Shown piece after piece: positions 1 to 9,640 of a DNA stretch of 64,000 nt. The number at the start of each line of letters is the position of its first letter. Position 1 is the stretch's first letter. Source of the stretch: Dactylonectria macrodidyma (lineage: Eukaryota; Ascomycota; Sordariomycetes; Hypocreales; Nectriaceae); NCBI GenBank assembly GCA_020744425.1, contig JAGMUV010000008.1, positions 496,001-560,000 of the forward strand, written 5' to 3'. Both the position numbers and the translations under genes were made by a program. The notes under the pieces are model-generated. The model worked only from the letters and a program-made list of their open reading frames with translations. It was not told the DNA's origin and searched no databases.

Positions 1-145
1 ACATTTAGGCATAGGTTACGGACTGGAAACTTCGTCCAATTACAATAGTCTTATGGGCCGCGCGTCAGTTAGACTACTACTGTTGGATAGCTCGTATGAC
101 TAATTGATGACCTTGAACATGTGTGTATTGTGTATCTGCTCACTG

Positions 146-300
146 TAGCTCCCGCCCCTTGAGGTCCAGAAGGTCTAGCTTTCCTTTTCTTCCTAATCCA
201 GGCTAGCCGGCCGGAGGCTCGGCGAGCCTTCTCCGGGTCTGTCTCGACAACCCCCTGTTTCTCACGTGACTCCATGGAGCCCTGGTGTTCGAACATGTAG
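146..300. repeat. Dispersed repeat, left copy
   Basis: This stretch, which starts with a GC-rich motif reading agctcccgcccctt, matches a diverged copy at about 60908-61030 in the same orientation. The right copy carries mostly C-to-T and G-to-A differences, as expected if it had been mutated by RIP. On the minus strand the left copy reads as a basic open frame rich in Arg, Lys and Ala, but no family is recognised. The element boundaries are not visible. Confidence 0.55.
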
Positions 301-335
301 TAGGGAAAGCGATGTTAGGCGAACGTGTCGAGAAC

Positions 336-640
336 GTTTCGTGTGGAAATGCGCGCTACTCATTCCTAACATACGTCTAACCGTTTAGTGGCGCACACAC
401 TGAATGGACGCTCTGACTATATTACTCGCTTGTGAATAGAAGGGAAGTTCCGTGTGGAAATGCGCGCTACTCATTCCTAACATACGTTAGTGGCGCACAC
501 ACTGAATGGGCCGCTTTGACTAAATTACTCGCTTGTTGATAGAAGGGAAGTTCCGTGTGGAGATATGCGCTACTCTTTCCTGACATCGCACTCACAGTTT
601 TGGCAGCGCACATACAAAAGTGCGACGGTCGGGTCTAACC
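336..640. repeat. Minisatellite, unit about 100-112 bases, nearly three copies
   Basis: The phrase cgtgtggaaatgcgcgctac begins near 340 and again near 451, and a diverged version begins near 553. Each copy is followed by tggcgcacacactgaatg and a shared tail ending in gatagaagggaagtt. The third copy is shorter and more diverged. No coding sense is seen. Confidence 0.8.
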
Positions 641-699
641 CGAGGCGTGAGGTGTATGATCTAGTGGATCAGGACGTCGTAGTGAGCAATGTAGGTCAC

Positions 700-1387
700 G
701 GTCTAGTAATGAATGGTAAAGAAGTAGTCTTAATGTAACCAAGTTCGCTAACTTTTGAGCCACCTACAGTATGCCTGGATGCGTCATCTCGCAGTCCAGG
801 TACGCTGATTGAGGACGACCGTGATGATGACCCGTCTGACAAGTCTGGGGTAGATCTCATTGGGCCATCTGTCATGGTCTGGCCAGGATAAGCTGGAATA
901 TAATTATTAATATCATGGGCGCTGGATGGCCTGCGCTTACGGTCCATGTGCTGTTATTCCCCGGCATATAACTGCATGCGAGTGTCTTGCGGGACATGTG
1001 TATCTAGTTTGCCACCTCCCTGTACGAGCCTGACGAGGCTTCTCAAGTGATGGCCCAAGAGTTTGTAATGCTTTTTGTTCCGGAATCTTGCCAGCAATAT
1101 GGTCCACGATCGCACGGAGGTCCTGGACACTTCATAACCCGGTAAACATGCCTCCAAGATGCAGGTCCATCCAGGGTTGCCTGCTCTGCATCAAGCCGGA
1201 TCTCCCGATCTGCAAGCTGAGCACCAGTAGCCCCCCGTCCAGTGGTGCGGGGGCGGACGTGTCGCTCTCCACCAATGCGGAGAGGATGGCCCCATGCATG
1301 TAGTTGTTTCTCTACAATTGGCCAGTTGATCTCCAGCTCTTTGAAACGCTTGGTTGTAGAGCAGGAGATTGTTGGGACTTCTATCAC
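700..1387 (-). pseudogene. Multicopy Cys-motif family protein, copy A (broken)
   Basis: Read on the minus strand, the frame from 1387 gives a segment with INWPIVEKQLHAWG, then an Arg-rich stretch, then WRHVYRVMKC and the motif CPGPPCDRGPYC. A frameshift near 1075-1085 moves the reading into a second frame that continues HYKLLGHHLRSLVRLVQGG and ends at a TAA near 951-953. A further in-frame stretch reaches about 696. It aligns well by eye with the copy at 8098-9171. The family recurs as unannotated hypothetical proteins in ascomycete genomes (recollection, not searched), and its function is unknown to me. With a frameshift, at least one internal stop and no clear start, this copy is a pseudogene. 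Confidence 0.6.
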
Positions 1388-1389
1388 CT

Positions 1390-2070
1390 ATAAAATAGGT
1401 GGGGCTGAATGTACCTTTAATTTGCTGTACTCTAGTTGGCTAGACCCCCCTGCTTATGACTCAAGTGTAGTCTTACAACAGTCAAGGGATAGTAGAAGAG
1501 TAGGAGGAGCAGCGCATTTCTCATCACATGTGTTCCGCCAGGCTCAGGGCATAACCCTGCAGGGCTCATCCTAGCATGGTTTCTATGGTTCTCACATGTT
1601 AACAGAAGATCCACGTCGGACGTGCAGGGTCCGGACTTGTCTGTCAGACATCCCCTTCAGAATTACATGTCTGTGCGCCGATCCAAGAGCATTTGGGAGT
1701 TGGCTCTCTCAGACACGCTCACACGAAGTCTCGGTAGCCTATAGTTCCTTATGATTTCGATGCAGAAGGTTCGGCTTTATGTTTAATGACGAGGTGATTG
1801 GAAAATCGGCGCCAATTTCAGATGAACATGGGGGTTTCTATCATCCCTTTGCATCTGCTAAGGCAGCCCGCATGAGTCGGCCCACAGTTTTCCCGGTTTT
1901 GGACCACTAGACGGCCTAGAATGATAGATACATTGATTAGCACCTAAATTTGGTTGTGATAGAAGTACCAGCAAGCCTGCCGGGTACAAATTGGGCGGCC
2001 GATGATGACAAGTTCGGGCTGCTTGCAGTGTGATGTAGCCGAGGCAGCTAGATTTTTTCCCTCTTGAGAC
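1390..2070. other. Non-coding stretch, nothing recognised
   Basis: Only short frames are present and none resembles a known family. The stretch lies between copy A of the Cys-motif family and the piggyBac fragment and may be decayed transposon sequence. Confidence 0.4.
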
Positions 2071-2074
2071 TCTT

Positions 2075-2560
2075 TTATGCTGTATTGTAGGCGTAAATGT
2101 GTCGCCGGACCGATATCTCTGTGAAGCCGATGATGCCCTTATCTATAGCGATATGTGTGCCCGGTTGGAAGAGCTTTGTAGACGCCTGCTGTATCAGCTG
2201 AGACCACTCATTAACCTTCTTAAAGTTCTTCGCGATGCCGTCATCTGCATCAATCGGGGCGGTCGTATCGTATGGTCGGAGGCGGCGATAGAGGAGTTGA
2301 AATCGGTCAAAAGTCATGAATTTAACGATAGGATGCTTTGGCTATATTGAGTCTTCTTCTGAGGTCTTCCAGTGGTCCCTGACTGCAATTTCCTTATGAA
2401 GACCTATGTAAATAACGATTCCAAGCCATAGGAAGACTTCAGCAGCAGACAGAGGTCTTGGTGCTTGTCCGGGCTCGAACCTGGCTGTCATTGCTGTATT
2501 CGAGTAGCTGACCCATCTCTCAACTAGCATTTCAGGCAGAGGGCTTGCTGGTGGTGGCCC
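2075..2560 (-). pseudogene. piggyBac-like transposase fragment (DDE_Tnp_1_7)
   Basis: One minus-strand frame reads VERWVSYSNTAM, then PLSAAEVFLWLGIVIYIGLH and RDHWKTS, meets a TAG at 2342-2344, and continues in the same frame with PKHPIVKFMTFDRFQLLYRR, WSQLIQQAS and FQPGTHIAIDKGIIGF. The order and motifs (AEVfLWLGI, hPI.kFMtfdRF, PG..iaiDe.i..F) are those of the piggyBac DDE domain up to the first catalytic Asp region. The rest of the domain is missing. The internal stop is explained by CAG to TAG, and a second TAA lies just upstream near 2560. Remnant of a class II transposon. Confidence 0.75.
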
Positions 2561-2821
2561 TTAACCTCCTTAGCTCGTCAGTGCCTTCCGTCACCATATC
2601 GTCATCATAACCGGGCTCGGGCTATGCCCAAAAAAAAAAAAGCAACACGACTCGCTCCCGCGTGCCTCGATATGAGCAACAACAGCAGCGGCATCAATAG
2701 CAAAGCAGCCACAGCAGAAGCAACATCCATTTCCTCAAATCCAGTCATTGCCCCTCATATTGATCAACCACCCTAATTTCCGATCGCGATCATCGCGCCC
2801 TTCTCGCTCGCACTGGCAGTC
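2561..2821 (+). promoter_or_regulatory. Upstream region of the first rhodopsin-domain gene
   Basis: The stretch includes a run of 12 A at 2630-2641 and a C-rich stretch just before the ATG at 2822 (cgcccttctcgctcgcactgg), typical of fungal promoters. No specific operator can be named. Confidence 0.35.
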
Positions 2822-3917
2822 ATGGCCCAGTCCACTTCTCCGCCAGATGGTGACACGAGCACCGCCCCAGTAGTTCTTGGTATTCTTGGGGTTGTGCTCG
2901 GACTGGCCTTCTTATTGTATCTTACTCGAATCTACACGCGCGTGCGTCCAACGTACAAGCTCAATTTTTCGGATTATGCCATTTCGGTAGCCTTTGTGGG
3001 TATATCTCTATTGCATCCCTATCGAGCAGAGAGTAACGCGGGAATGACTGGGGTTCGAAGGTATTCGAACTCGCCGCTTTTGCTTTACTGATTGCCGCTA
3101 TAACAGAAGGGCTAGGCCGTCAGGCGTATTACCTAGAAGGGGACGCAAACATCAACATATCCCACCTGCTCTTCTTTGGCCAGATTCTGGGCCCGTGGGT
3201 TGCTTCCCTCAGCCGGGCCTCGGTAGCATACCTGCTGCTCCAACTTCCCGTCTCCCTGCTTTGGAGGGTCATACTTGTGGTCTCCATCGCCTTCCAGTTT
3301 GTCGTCGCGATCAGTGCAAATGTCATTCGCCTCGTTCACTGTATTCCCATACGAGCCAACTGGGATCCCGCCGTTCCGGATGCGCACTGTTGGACAATGC
3401 AGCAATCGAAGATAAACACGTTTGTCTTCGGCGGTAAGTATCACTCACCAAAAGAGAGAGAAGGCCGATCATGGGTGGAAGGAGGTCAGCGCTGATTCTG
3501 CCTGTGGGGTGTTTAGGACTGGTCATAGCCAGCGATTTCCTGTTCGCCACCATGCCCATGTTCGTCGTTTGGAACCTGAATCGACCCACGCTGGAGCGGA
3601 TCCTCATCTCGGTCTTGATGGCCCTCGGTCTCTGCGCCACGGCCGTTGTCATTGTCAAGATCGTTGGCGCAGCAGCGCCCACGACGACCACACACGACCC
3701 GACCCGCGATATCATCAAAATGCAGCTATGGTGCCGGCTGGAGGACTGCTGTCTTCTTGCTTCGGCCAGCGTTCCCTACCTCAAAGCCCCGATTATAAAT
3801 CGTCTGAGTCGACTGGGGTTCCAGGCCTTCAAGTACACGGACAGGAACTTGAATTCTGTTCAATCTTTCGGCCACCACGATTCGAGCAAGGACACGCCTG
3901 TCCCGAGAGGAGGGTAG
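2822..3917 (+). CDS. Rhodopsin-domain integral membrane protein (Fung_rhodopsin, PTH11-like)
   Basis: Three exons, 2822-2995, 3061-3433 and 3517-3917, give about 315 residues. Intron 1 is GTGGGT..AAG (65 bases, phase 0); intron 2 is GTAAGT..TAG (83 bases, phase 1). The N-terminal helix GILGVVLGLAFLLYLTRIYT is followed by a conserved acidic loop (FSDYAI), then helices at ELAAFALLIAAITEGLGRQ, ILGPWVASLSRASVAYLLLQ, VILVVSIAFQFVVAISANVI, VIASDFLFATMPMFVVWNL and LISVLMALGLCATAVVIVK. This is the fungus-specific seven-helix family related to PTH11-type surface receptors. The ligand is unknown. The short C-terminal tail after the last helix is cytoplasmic by family topology. Intron 1 is the least certain junction, but it preserves frame and the domain. 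The gene is not RIP-damaged. Confidence 0.8.
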
Positions 3918-4140
3918 GTGATGGTTCTCGTGACTCCAAAAGGCATGTGTGGCAGCGTGAGACAGTATCTATGGTCACGGGGTCAGGGTTGGGAGGGTTG
4001 GGAGGGTGGCACGCGGGGACTTGGTAGATATTTCACCCATCACACAACTCAATCAATCCATCGCGATCAGTCACTTCTGCGACTTATTATATGCTAATTA
4101 ATAAGCAATTGTAAGTCTCAAAACTAGCCTGCAATTCAAA

Positions 4141-4266
4141 ATGCTCTCTAAGAACGTCCTCGCAGTCCTGTCCCTCTCGATCGCCATCGCAGTCATAGCC
4201 AAACCCCCTCATCCTAAGTACTATTTAAATAGTAAAGGAATTGTGCTATTAGTAAGTTACTACTAG
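4141..4266 (+). CDS. Short signal-peptide ORF, probably a truncated secreted protein
   Basis: A 41-codon frame starts MLSKNVLAVLSLSIAIAVIA, a good secretion signal, followed by KPPHPKYY and then AT-rich sequence that does not look coding before a TAG. The leader in front (ctcaatcaatccatcgcgatcag and a Py-rich stretch) is like that of fungal secreted-protein genes. It is probably the 5' end of a gene whose body was lost or overwritten by repeat sequence. A real 41-residue secreted peptide cannot be excluded. Confidence 0.35.
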   Translation: MLSKNVLAVLSLSIAIAVIAKPPHPKYYLNSKGIVLLVSYY

Positions 4267-4477
4267 CTTGATTCTCTCTGGGGGTCCAGACAATAGAATA
4301 GCACGATTTTTATAGGAAATTGTTTGCCTTAGCATTATATTATCACAATCTGCCCAATCGTGATATACTGTTATTATGAGAGGGACGCCCTTTGTATAGA
4401 CGTTTGATCTTCCCAACTTTCACATGCTATAGTGAGAATTATCGTCATGTATTGCGCAGTAATCGATACTGGTGGGC

Positions 4478-4777
4478 TAAACCGGTCCCCCCGCGGTCGC
4501 TCCGCTCCCTATGGGGGGTCACTGACTCGCAAAAGGTGCCTTGATTCGCAAAATTCTAGTACATCTGACTAGTGCCAATTTGTTAGAACTGTGAAGTCAC
4601 TTTTTCCTGACACTAACCCTAACCCTGGGTAGTTTTTATTCCCGAGCATTAGGTAAATAATTAGTGGATCTACCACCTATTTCGAGCTATCTGTCGATTT
4701 TCGCGAATCAAGGGCACCTTTTGCGAGTCAGTGAGACCCCCCAGAGGGAGCGGAGCGACCGCGGGGGGACCGGTTTA
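4478..4777. mobile_element. MITE with about 75-base terminal inverted repeats, TA target site
   Basis: The left end taaaccggtccccccgcggt and right end accgcggggggaccggttta are exact inverse complements. The inversion continues inward for about 75 bases to the motif tgattcgc/gcgaatca with only one or two differences. The terminal TA on each side fits a Tc1/mariner-type TA duplication (element proper 4480-4775). There is no coding capacity in the roughly 150-base centre. Near-identity of the two arms indicates recent insertion and no RIP. Confidence 0.85.
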
Positions 4778-4832
4778 GAGGCGCTCACTAGTATTGGTAT
4801 CCAGTCTATCAACTAGAACTGCCGAAGACAAT

Positions 4833-4995
4833 ATTCGGAATTTGCCGATTCCTAAGAGCTTTGGAACAGGGATTCCCAAGTTTTATCACATGCTATGGCA
4901 GCTATACCAATGTCGGAATTTACCGATTCCTCAGAGCTTTTGAACAGGGCTTCCCAAATTTTATCGCATGCTAATAGTAGCTATACCTGTCGGAA
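4833..4995. repeat. 78-base tandem duplication with a partial third copy
   Basis: The unit starting tcggaatttgccgattcct at 4835 recurs at 4913 as tcggaatttaccgattcct, and tcggaa appears again at 4990. Each unit also contains acagggnttcccaa and catgctat/catgcta. A partial relative (ttcccaactttcacatgctat) lies at about 4411-4433, so the MITE at 4478-4777 seems to sit inside a former array. Confidence 0.75.
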
Positions 4996-5307
4996 AGCTA
5001 GCGTGGCACTCAGATGACTTGAATGTGTGTAGGCCAGGAGGTCTCCTGGCTAGGACTTCACCGGGTCTAATAGACGGCTCTGACCGCCTTCCTATTCCGG
5101 CAACAGTCGACGAATGCTCGGCCGTTGGTCATGTGACCACCCGGTCCGATGTCATGTACATGATCCAATCTAACACTATCAACGCGTCTACGCGTCTACG
5201 CGCCTGCCCGCTTTCTCTCTTTCCTCTCCATCGTAGTATTCTCGCAATACAGTGGCATTACCTCTTGAGTTGATCTCATCTGGCCCGTGACACCTAACAG
5301 AGGGCTC
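4996..5307. other. Intergenic, a short (tctacgcg) repeat only
   Basis: About 2.5 copies of a 9-base repeat (acgcgtctacgcgtctacgcg) lie near 5182-5202. No gene is recognised. Confidence 0.4.
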
Positions 5308-5589
5308 TCAGCGGCCTTTACATACAGAGATGCCCTTATCATCATAGAAGTAACAATAAGGTTCTGACCCTTTAAGCCACTCGGGATAATATGAGAAAGC
5401 TGGCAGATGCCGTGGACAGTGGACTCTCCAATATATGAGGTATAAAATAATCGTGGGGCCATGAAGACAACCCACTGGCGAATCCTCTACCTGATCTAGG
5501 CTGGCATCAATTTTCCATGTGATGCAGCTCAACAAGATGAGTGTAGTCCATAAAGCGAGTCTCCCATATCCCATTAGGGAGACTGCCAT
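5308..5589 (-). CDS. Candidate small secreted protein
   Basis: A 93-residue minus-strand frame begins MAVSLMGYGRLALWTTLILL, continues SCITWKIDA as a plausible signal peptide, and then has about 60 residues with Cys, Trp, Tyr and His. The mature part has four cysteines. It resembles a small secreted protein but no family is recognised. A GT-AG pair (GTAGAG to TTGGAG) lies near the middle, so an alternative spliced form ending in another frame is possible. It could also be chance coding. Confidence 0.3.
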   Translation of the reverse strand: MAVSLMGYGRLALWTTLILLSCITWKIDASLDQVEDSPVGCLHGPTIILYLIYWRVHCPRHLPAFSYYPEWLKGSEPYCYFYDDKGISVCKGR

Positions 5590-5983
5590 ACTACCTCAGA
5601 GTGGGAATGTGGAATAGGCTCGGCAACGGCCTCCTGCAAGATACAGACGATGTCAGCCACTGAAGAACCTTTCATGGAGTGGAAATTCATGTGCGGCACA
5701 GATACAATTTGGGGCGCGCCTGGCACTTGCGGGACAAACTTTAAAAGGTTCCCCGCACAATGGTGGCTGTTCATCGCCAGCCGGCTCGTACAAGGGCTGC
5801 CAACCGGCCCGGTGAAATGGTAACTCATTTTGAATGACTCGAGTGTGGTAAATAAGCAGCATGCTGCATGTGCGGATGTTAGGTTGACTCGCTAGACGGC
5901 CGCCGTGGAATTCATGCCACCCGGATCTCCTCGGGGGTGGAGCAACATATAATTTAATCTCGCTGCCCAACGCGCCCACACAA
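5590..5983. other. Intergenic between secreted-protein candidate and rhodopsin gene 2
   Basis: Overlapping minus-strand frames are present but show no family signature. The stretch probably serves as the divergent promoter region for the gene starting at 5984. Confidence 0.3.
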
Positions 5984-7373
5984 ATGCAACTGGAGAATCC
6001 GATGGCAAATCTGACAATGAAGCCTGCCGGGTCACGGTCAACCCTTGTCTTAAGTGTTTGCATCACGTGCGTCACGGTCTCCACTTTGGTTGTATCTCTA
6101 CGACTCTACACCCGCCTTGTGTTACTCAAAACTCCTGGCCTGGATGACTTAACCATTGTAATAGTACAGGTATCTGTTTGGTATCCATAGAATATGTGCA
6201 CATGACTAATGGATGTTGTCAGGTCCTCGCCATTTGCGCTGTTATCGGAACTCTCTTTGGTAACGTTAGGTCTTCCTCCTGATTCTTACAATGCTGATCT
6301 GTAATAAAGAGGTAAAATTTGGTCTTGGTCGCCATGTGTGGACTCTCGAGCCAGATCAGGTCCTGGCACAGATGCAGGTTCGCCAGACAGGGTACCTTCT
6401 TTCAAATAAGATCCTTATGCGCTTAGCAGGCCCTCTATATTGTCATTCTGACTTATTCTCTTGCGATGAATATCCTAAAGTGCTCCTTTCTTCTTCATTA
6501 TCGCCGCATATTCCCAGGGGTCACCATTAGAAGAGTCTGCTTGTTCTTTCTAATCTTTGTTATTTTATGGGCTATCGTCCATGACATCATCCTTGGGTTG
6601 GCTTGTGTTCCGCTGTCATTCATCAATCCTAGCATGGCCGACAAATGTCTTGACACTGTCCCTGCCTGGTACTCGGTAACTATTGTGCACATCATTACTG
6701 ATTTTATTATCTTCTTGATCCCTTTGCCGGTTATACTCTCTTTAAACTTGCGCCTAAAACAAAAGATTCTGTTGGCCACAATTTTCAGTCTTGGGTTCTT
6801 GTGAGTATCGTGTTTAGTACAGCAGCAAGAAAGCGTCTGAAACTAACAATTCTGAAAACATCTAGCACATGTACCATATCAGTCATCCGAGCTCCTACGC
6901 TCCGAGACGCTGCCGTGACAGAAGATCTACCGTGGGGCAACACTGATGCGGCATGGTGGACTGTTCTTGAACTCACATGCGGTATCCTTTGCGCGAGCTT
7001 GCCCACCTTGCGCCCTCTTTTGGCCAAGGTTGTGCCTGGCTTGTCAACGAAGCGCTCGAGCAACGACCACGAGCTCTATGCCACAGGCCGGAGGGCTACG
7101 ACAACGGGGTTCATGCCAGCCAGGCACAGCGCCTCGGGCGGGAGCACTGAAGCCCTGGGGGTTATCACGTCTGCTGACTTCGATGCCGGTGACGACCGAC
7201 TGTTCATTGACAGGCCTGACCCTATAGCGCGAGTATACACCTGCATATCGGGCTGTACGAAGACCGGCGAAGAATGTTTGAAGACCGGCTTCAAAGAAAG
7301 TGGCAGATCAAACCAGAAGGGGATCCTCCTCAGGACTGAGCTCACACATTGTCATGAGGATCGTTTTTGTTAG
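5984..7373 (+). CDS. Rhodopsin-domain integral membrane protein 2 (Fung_rhodopsin)
   Basis: Five exons, 5984-6169, 6223-6259, 6310-6377, 6430-6800 and 6866-7373, give about 389 residues with all phases consistent. The introns are 50-65 bases; introns 1 and 4 have ctaat/ctaac branch motifs. Helices include LVLSVCITCVTVSTLVVSL, AICAVIGTLFG, ALYIVILTYSLAMNILKCSF, VCLFFLIFVILWAIVHDIIL, VTIVHIITDFIIFLIPLPVI and ILLATIFSLGFF. The acidic loop (GLDDLTIV) and KFGLGRHVW are hallmarks of the family, as is KCSFLLHYRRIF after the fourth helix. The C-terminal cytoplasmic tail of roughly 130 residues is long and Ser/Thr-rich. Likely plasma-membrane sensor-type protein; ligand unknown. MANLTM at codon 7 is an alternative start. 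Confidence 0.82.
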
Positions 7374-8097
7374 GGGCGGCAAAGATGGGGGCAATTTGAT
7401 GTCCACATCCGGGTGCGATGTCGTGGCTACGGATGACCTCGAGTAGCAGCGATACTTGGTCTCTTGGCGAATGGAGGCAGTATTACTGTTCGAGTAGCGG
7501 TTGCTGCGTTTGCTGCCACTAGTTGACATGCTGAAGGACGCTGAACTCGTCGACGTTGCGAGAATTCGCTTCTCGTGGTCCAAGGAGAAGGAGGAGATTA
7601 ACACCCGGAACATCACTAGAGCAGTCCAAAAACTCGCTTTGTAATCTGGAAAAGGGAGAACACTTTCAGGGCATGATGCGAAGGCACAGTCACGGTGTAT
7701 GGAGTCCAAACCAAACTTGTTCTGGTCGTGGAATTGGTTATGACTGACGTCGCGCCGCTGGTCTCCTCCATCTCCTGCCATTATGGCAGCCATTCAGCTA
7801 GGATCTGGAAATCGATTAATGTCAAGAGGGTGTGATCTTGGTGGCGAATGCGTGAGGCACCGACATGCCAACACAGCCTACTTCAGCCCCTCACGTGACT
7901 GTGTGAAAGGAAGGAAAGTGTATTATTAGGTGGCGCTGGGGGGAGTGGGTTTGGCCTTGCAATTTTGGCCTTGCTGCCTGGCGTGCACCCGAGAGGGTCG
8001 TTTTCGACATGCCGGGTTGTTTGTGGAAGAACCTCATGACTAAACACCACATAAAATATGCAATAATACGTATTAGGAAAGAATATAAGGGCGCCTG
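7374..8097. other. Intergenic, nothing firmly recognised
   Basis: A 161-codon minus-strand frame (7308-7793) overlaps the last exon of the upstream gene and has no recognised motif. Ser-rich composition alone does not support it. A C-rich tract lies near 7930-7990. Confidence 0.35.
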
Positions 8098-9171
8098 CTA
8101 CTGTACATTGACCCTTTTGAGTGTATCTACCCACTTCTTGACATCTTGAGCCCATGATTTCGCAATTCCTGGCAAAATGCCTTCTTTCTCGAACATGACG
8201 AACAGATCAACACTTGGTTGCTCATGCATGTGCTTGAGATCGAGGCCTTGCTGAAATGTAATTGCAGCTACCTTCTGAAAGCTTCCCTTCCAAGTTTCAC
8301 TGCTAACCCGAGCAGTATGCCATATTTTATACCGCTTTATCGCATCATCTCGTGGCTCGGGAATATTCCAATCATCCACATCGGGACCATCGGGTGGCAA
8401 CCCCGCAGCTGCAGCCGAGGCTTGATTGGAGAGTCCAAGTAAGATATTGGTGATCTGGATTGGATAGTTCGGCGACGAGTCTTGCCGCTTTCGTTTCCTG
8501 CTGTCCTCCTTCCGTTGCACCCTAAGGCGGTCCTCTTTATAGATTAAATCACGTATGAACTGTGGCACATCCTTCTGGTCCTCAAACTTGTTGCCTTCCT
8601 CGGAATATGTGACAAGCTCTTGCATAACCTTGCCATCCAGGCTGATATGCACATTTCCTCGCTCTGAATCCCGATAGCACTGTGCTCCTGAGCAAGGGGG
8701 TCCATCACATTGCATAATAGCATAAACTCTGCGCCAATGATTCGGTCGACCAGCAGCCTCGGCTTCTTCTTGCTCGGCTTGCAGTTCGGCGTGTCGCCGT
8801 CCTGTGGCTCCTCTTCTTCGTCTGGCGCTTGATCGGGTTTTCATTACGGCCGACTGGATTGTGGCCTTGGAGATGAACGCTACTTCAATCTGTAGTTTCC
8901 TCTCTCCGCGGAACAAAGGGTTCCAAGCTCGCAGCTGCTTCTCTACTTCCTCCCAGTTTATATTGAATTCGGGGTAAGATTTCGATAAATTCTGTTCAGC
9001 TCGGTCCGAGACAGATACGACGACGTTCGTCTCCTCGGGTTCGTAGCATTTAGTCGCTGGTTTCTTCTAGAGGCGGCCCTCGACCTTTTGCTTCAAAGAC
9101 CTGTTCCAGAGCGCACCAGGCGCCAGCACAAGATCTTGCTCGAGTTCTGGATTGTATGTACATAAGCTTCG
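8098..9171 (-). pseudogene. Multicopy Cys-motif family protein, copy B (one internal stop)
   Basis: The minus-strand frame is open from 9171, is broken by one TAG at 9067-9069, and then runs uninterrupted to a TAG at 8098. Segments in order are ELEQDLVLAPGALWNRSLKQ, EETNVVVSVSDRAEQNL, INWEEVEKQLRAWNPLF, an Arg-rich stretch, HWRRVYAIMQCDGPPCSGAQ followed by C, VPQFIRDLIYKEDRLR, and a C-terminal part with FQQGLDLKHMHEQ and GILPGIAKSWAQDVKKW. The C-x4-C-x4-C motif matches copy A. The length and order look like a nearly full-length member. There is no clear ATG at the 5' end, and the stop reads as CAG to TAG. If the stop were removed by a short intron the gene could be alive. Function unknown. 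Confidence 0.6.
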
Positions 9172-9385
9172 TTAGTCTTCCTCCTTTGTTCAAAAGTAAC
9201 TTCCATTCGATCGAGTAGTGAATGCATGTCGGCGGGAATTCGTCATATGCCAGACTTTGTCCCAGTTGCTTAACTAGAGCAAAGGCAGCGATGAGCCACG
9301 GCTGCGCTGTTGGCTCTGGCTGGCTGGGCTTGCGCTGCGGCTTTCAGGCCTGGGGGTCCGATAATCAAGCTCGAGAGTTGAAGGC

Positions 9386-9640
9386 TCCAGTTTTAGTCAA
9401 ACATCCCTGTCTTAGTCAAACATCCCTGTTTTAGTCAAACATCCCTATTTTAGTCAAACATCCCTGTTTTAGTCAAACATCCCTGTTTTAGTCAAACATC
9501 CCAGTTTTGGTCAAATGTCCAGTTTTAGTCATATGTCCAGTTTTGGTCAAATGTCCAGTTTTGGTCAAATGTTCAGTTTTGCCAAACGTCCAGCTTTACC
9601 AGAATCCCAGTTTTATCAAAGGTCCAGTTTTATTAAAGGT
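9386..9640. repeat. 19-base tandem array, about 13 units, decaying to one side
   Basis: The unit ttttagtcaaacatccctg is repeated about seven times almost perfectly from 9391. It then drifts through ttttggtcaaatgtccag (18 bases) to ttttatcaaaggtccag by 9640. There is no spacer sequence, so it is not CRISPR. Related motifs (ttagtcaa followed by atcc) appear on the opposite strand in the array at 50.7-51.1 kb. Confidence 0.85.

Noticed and set aside
3422..4027. 201-codon plus-strand frame
   Set aside because: It overlaps exon 3 of the first rhodopsin-domain gene in a different frame and shows no family features.
4612..4630. Telomere-like ctaaccctaaccctg
   Set aside because: Only two units and inside the MITE centre; too short to mark a telomere.
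7308..7793. 161-codon minus-strand frame
   Set aside because: It overlaps the 3' end of the second rhodopsin-domain gene and has only Ser-rich composition, no recognised motif.
9386..9640. Possible CRISPR array
   Set aside because: Units are contiguous without spacers, and the organism is clearly fungal.
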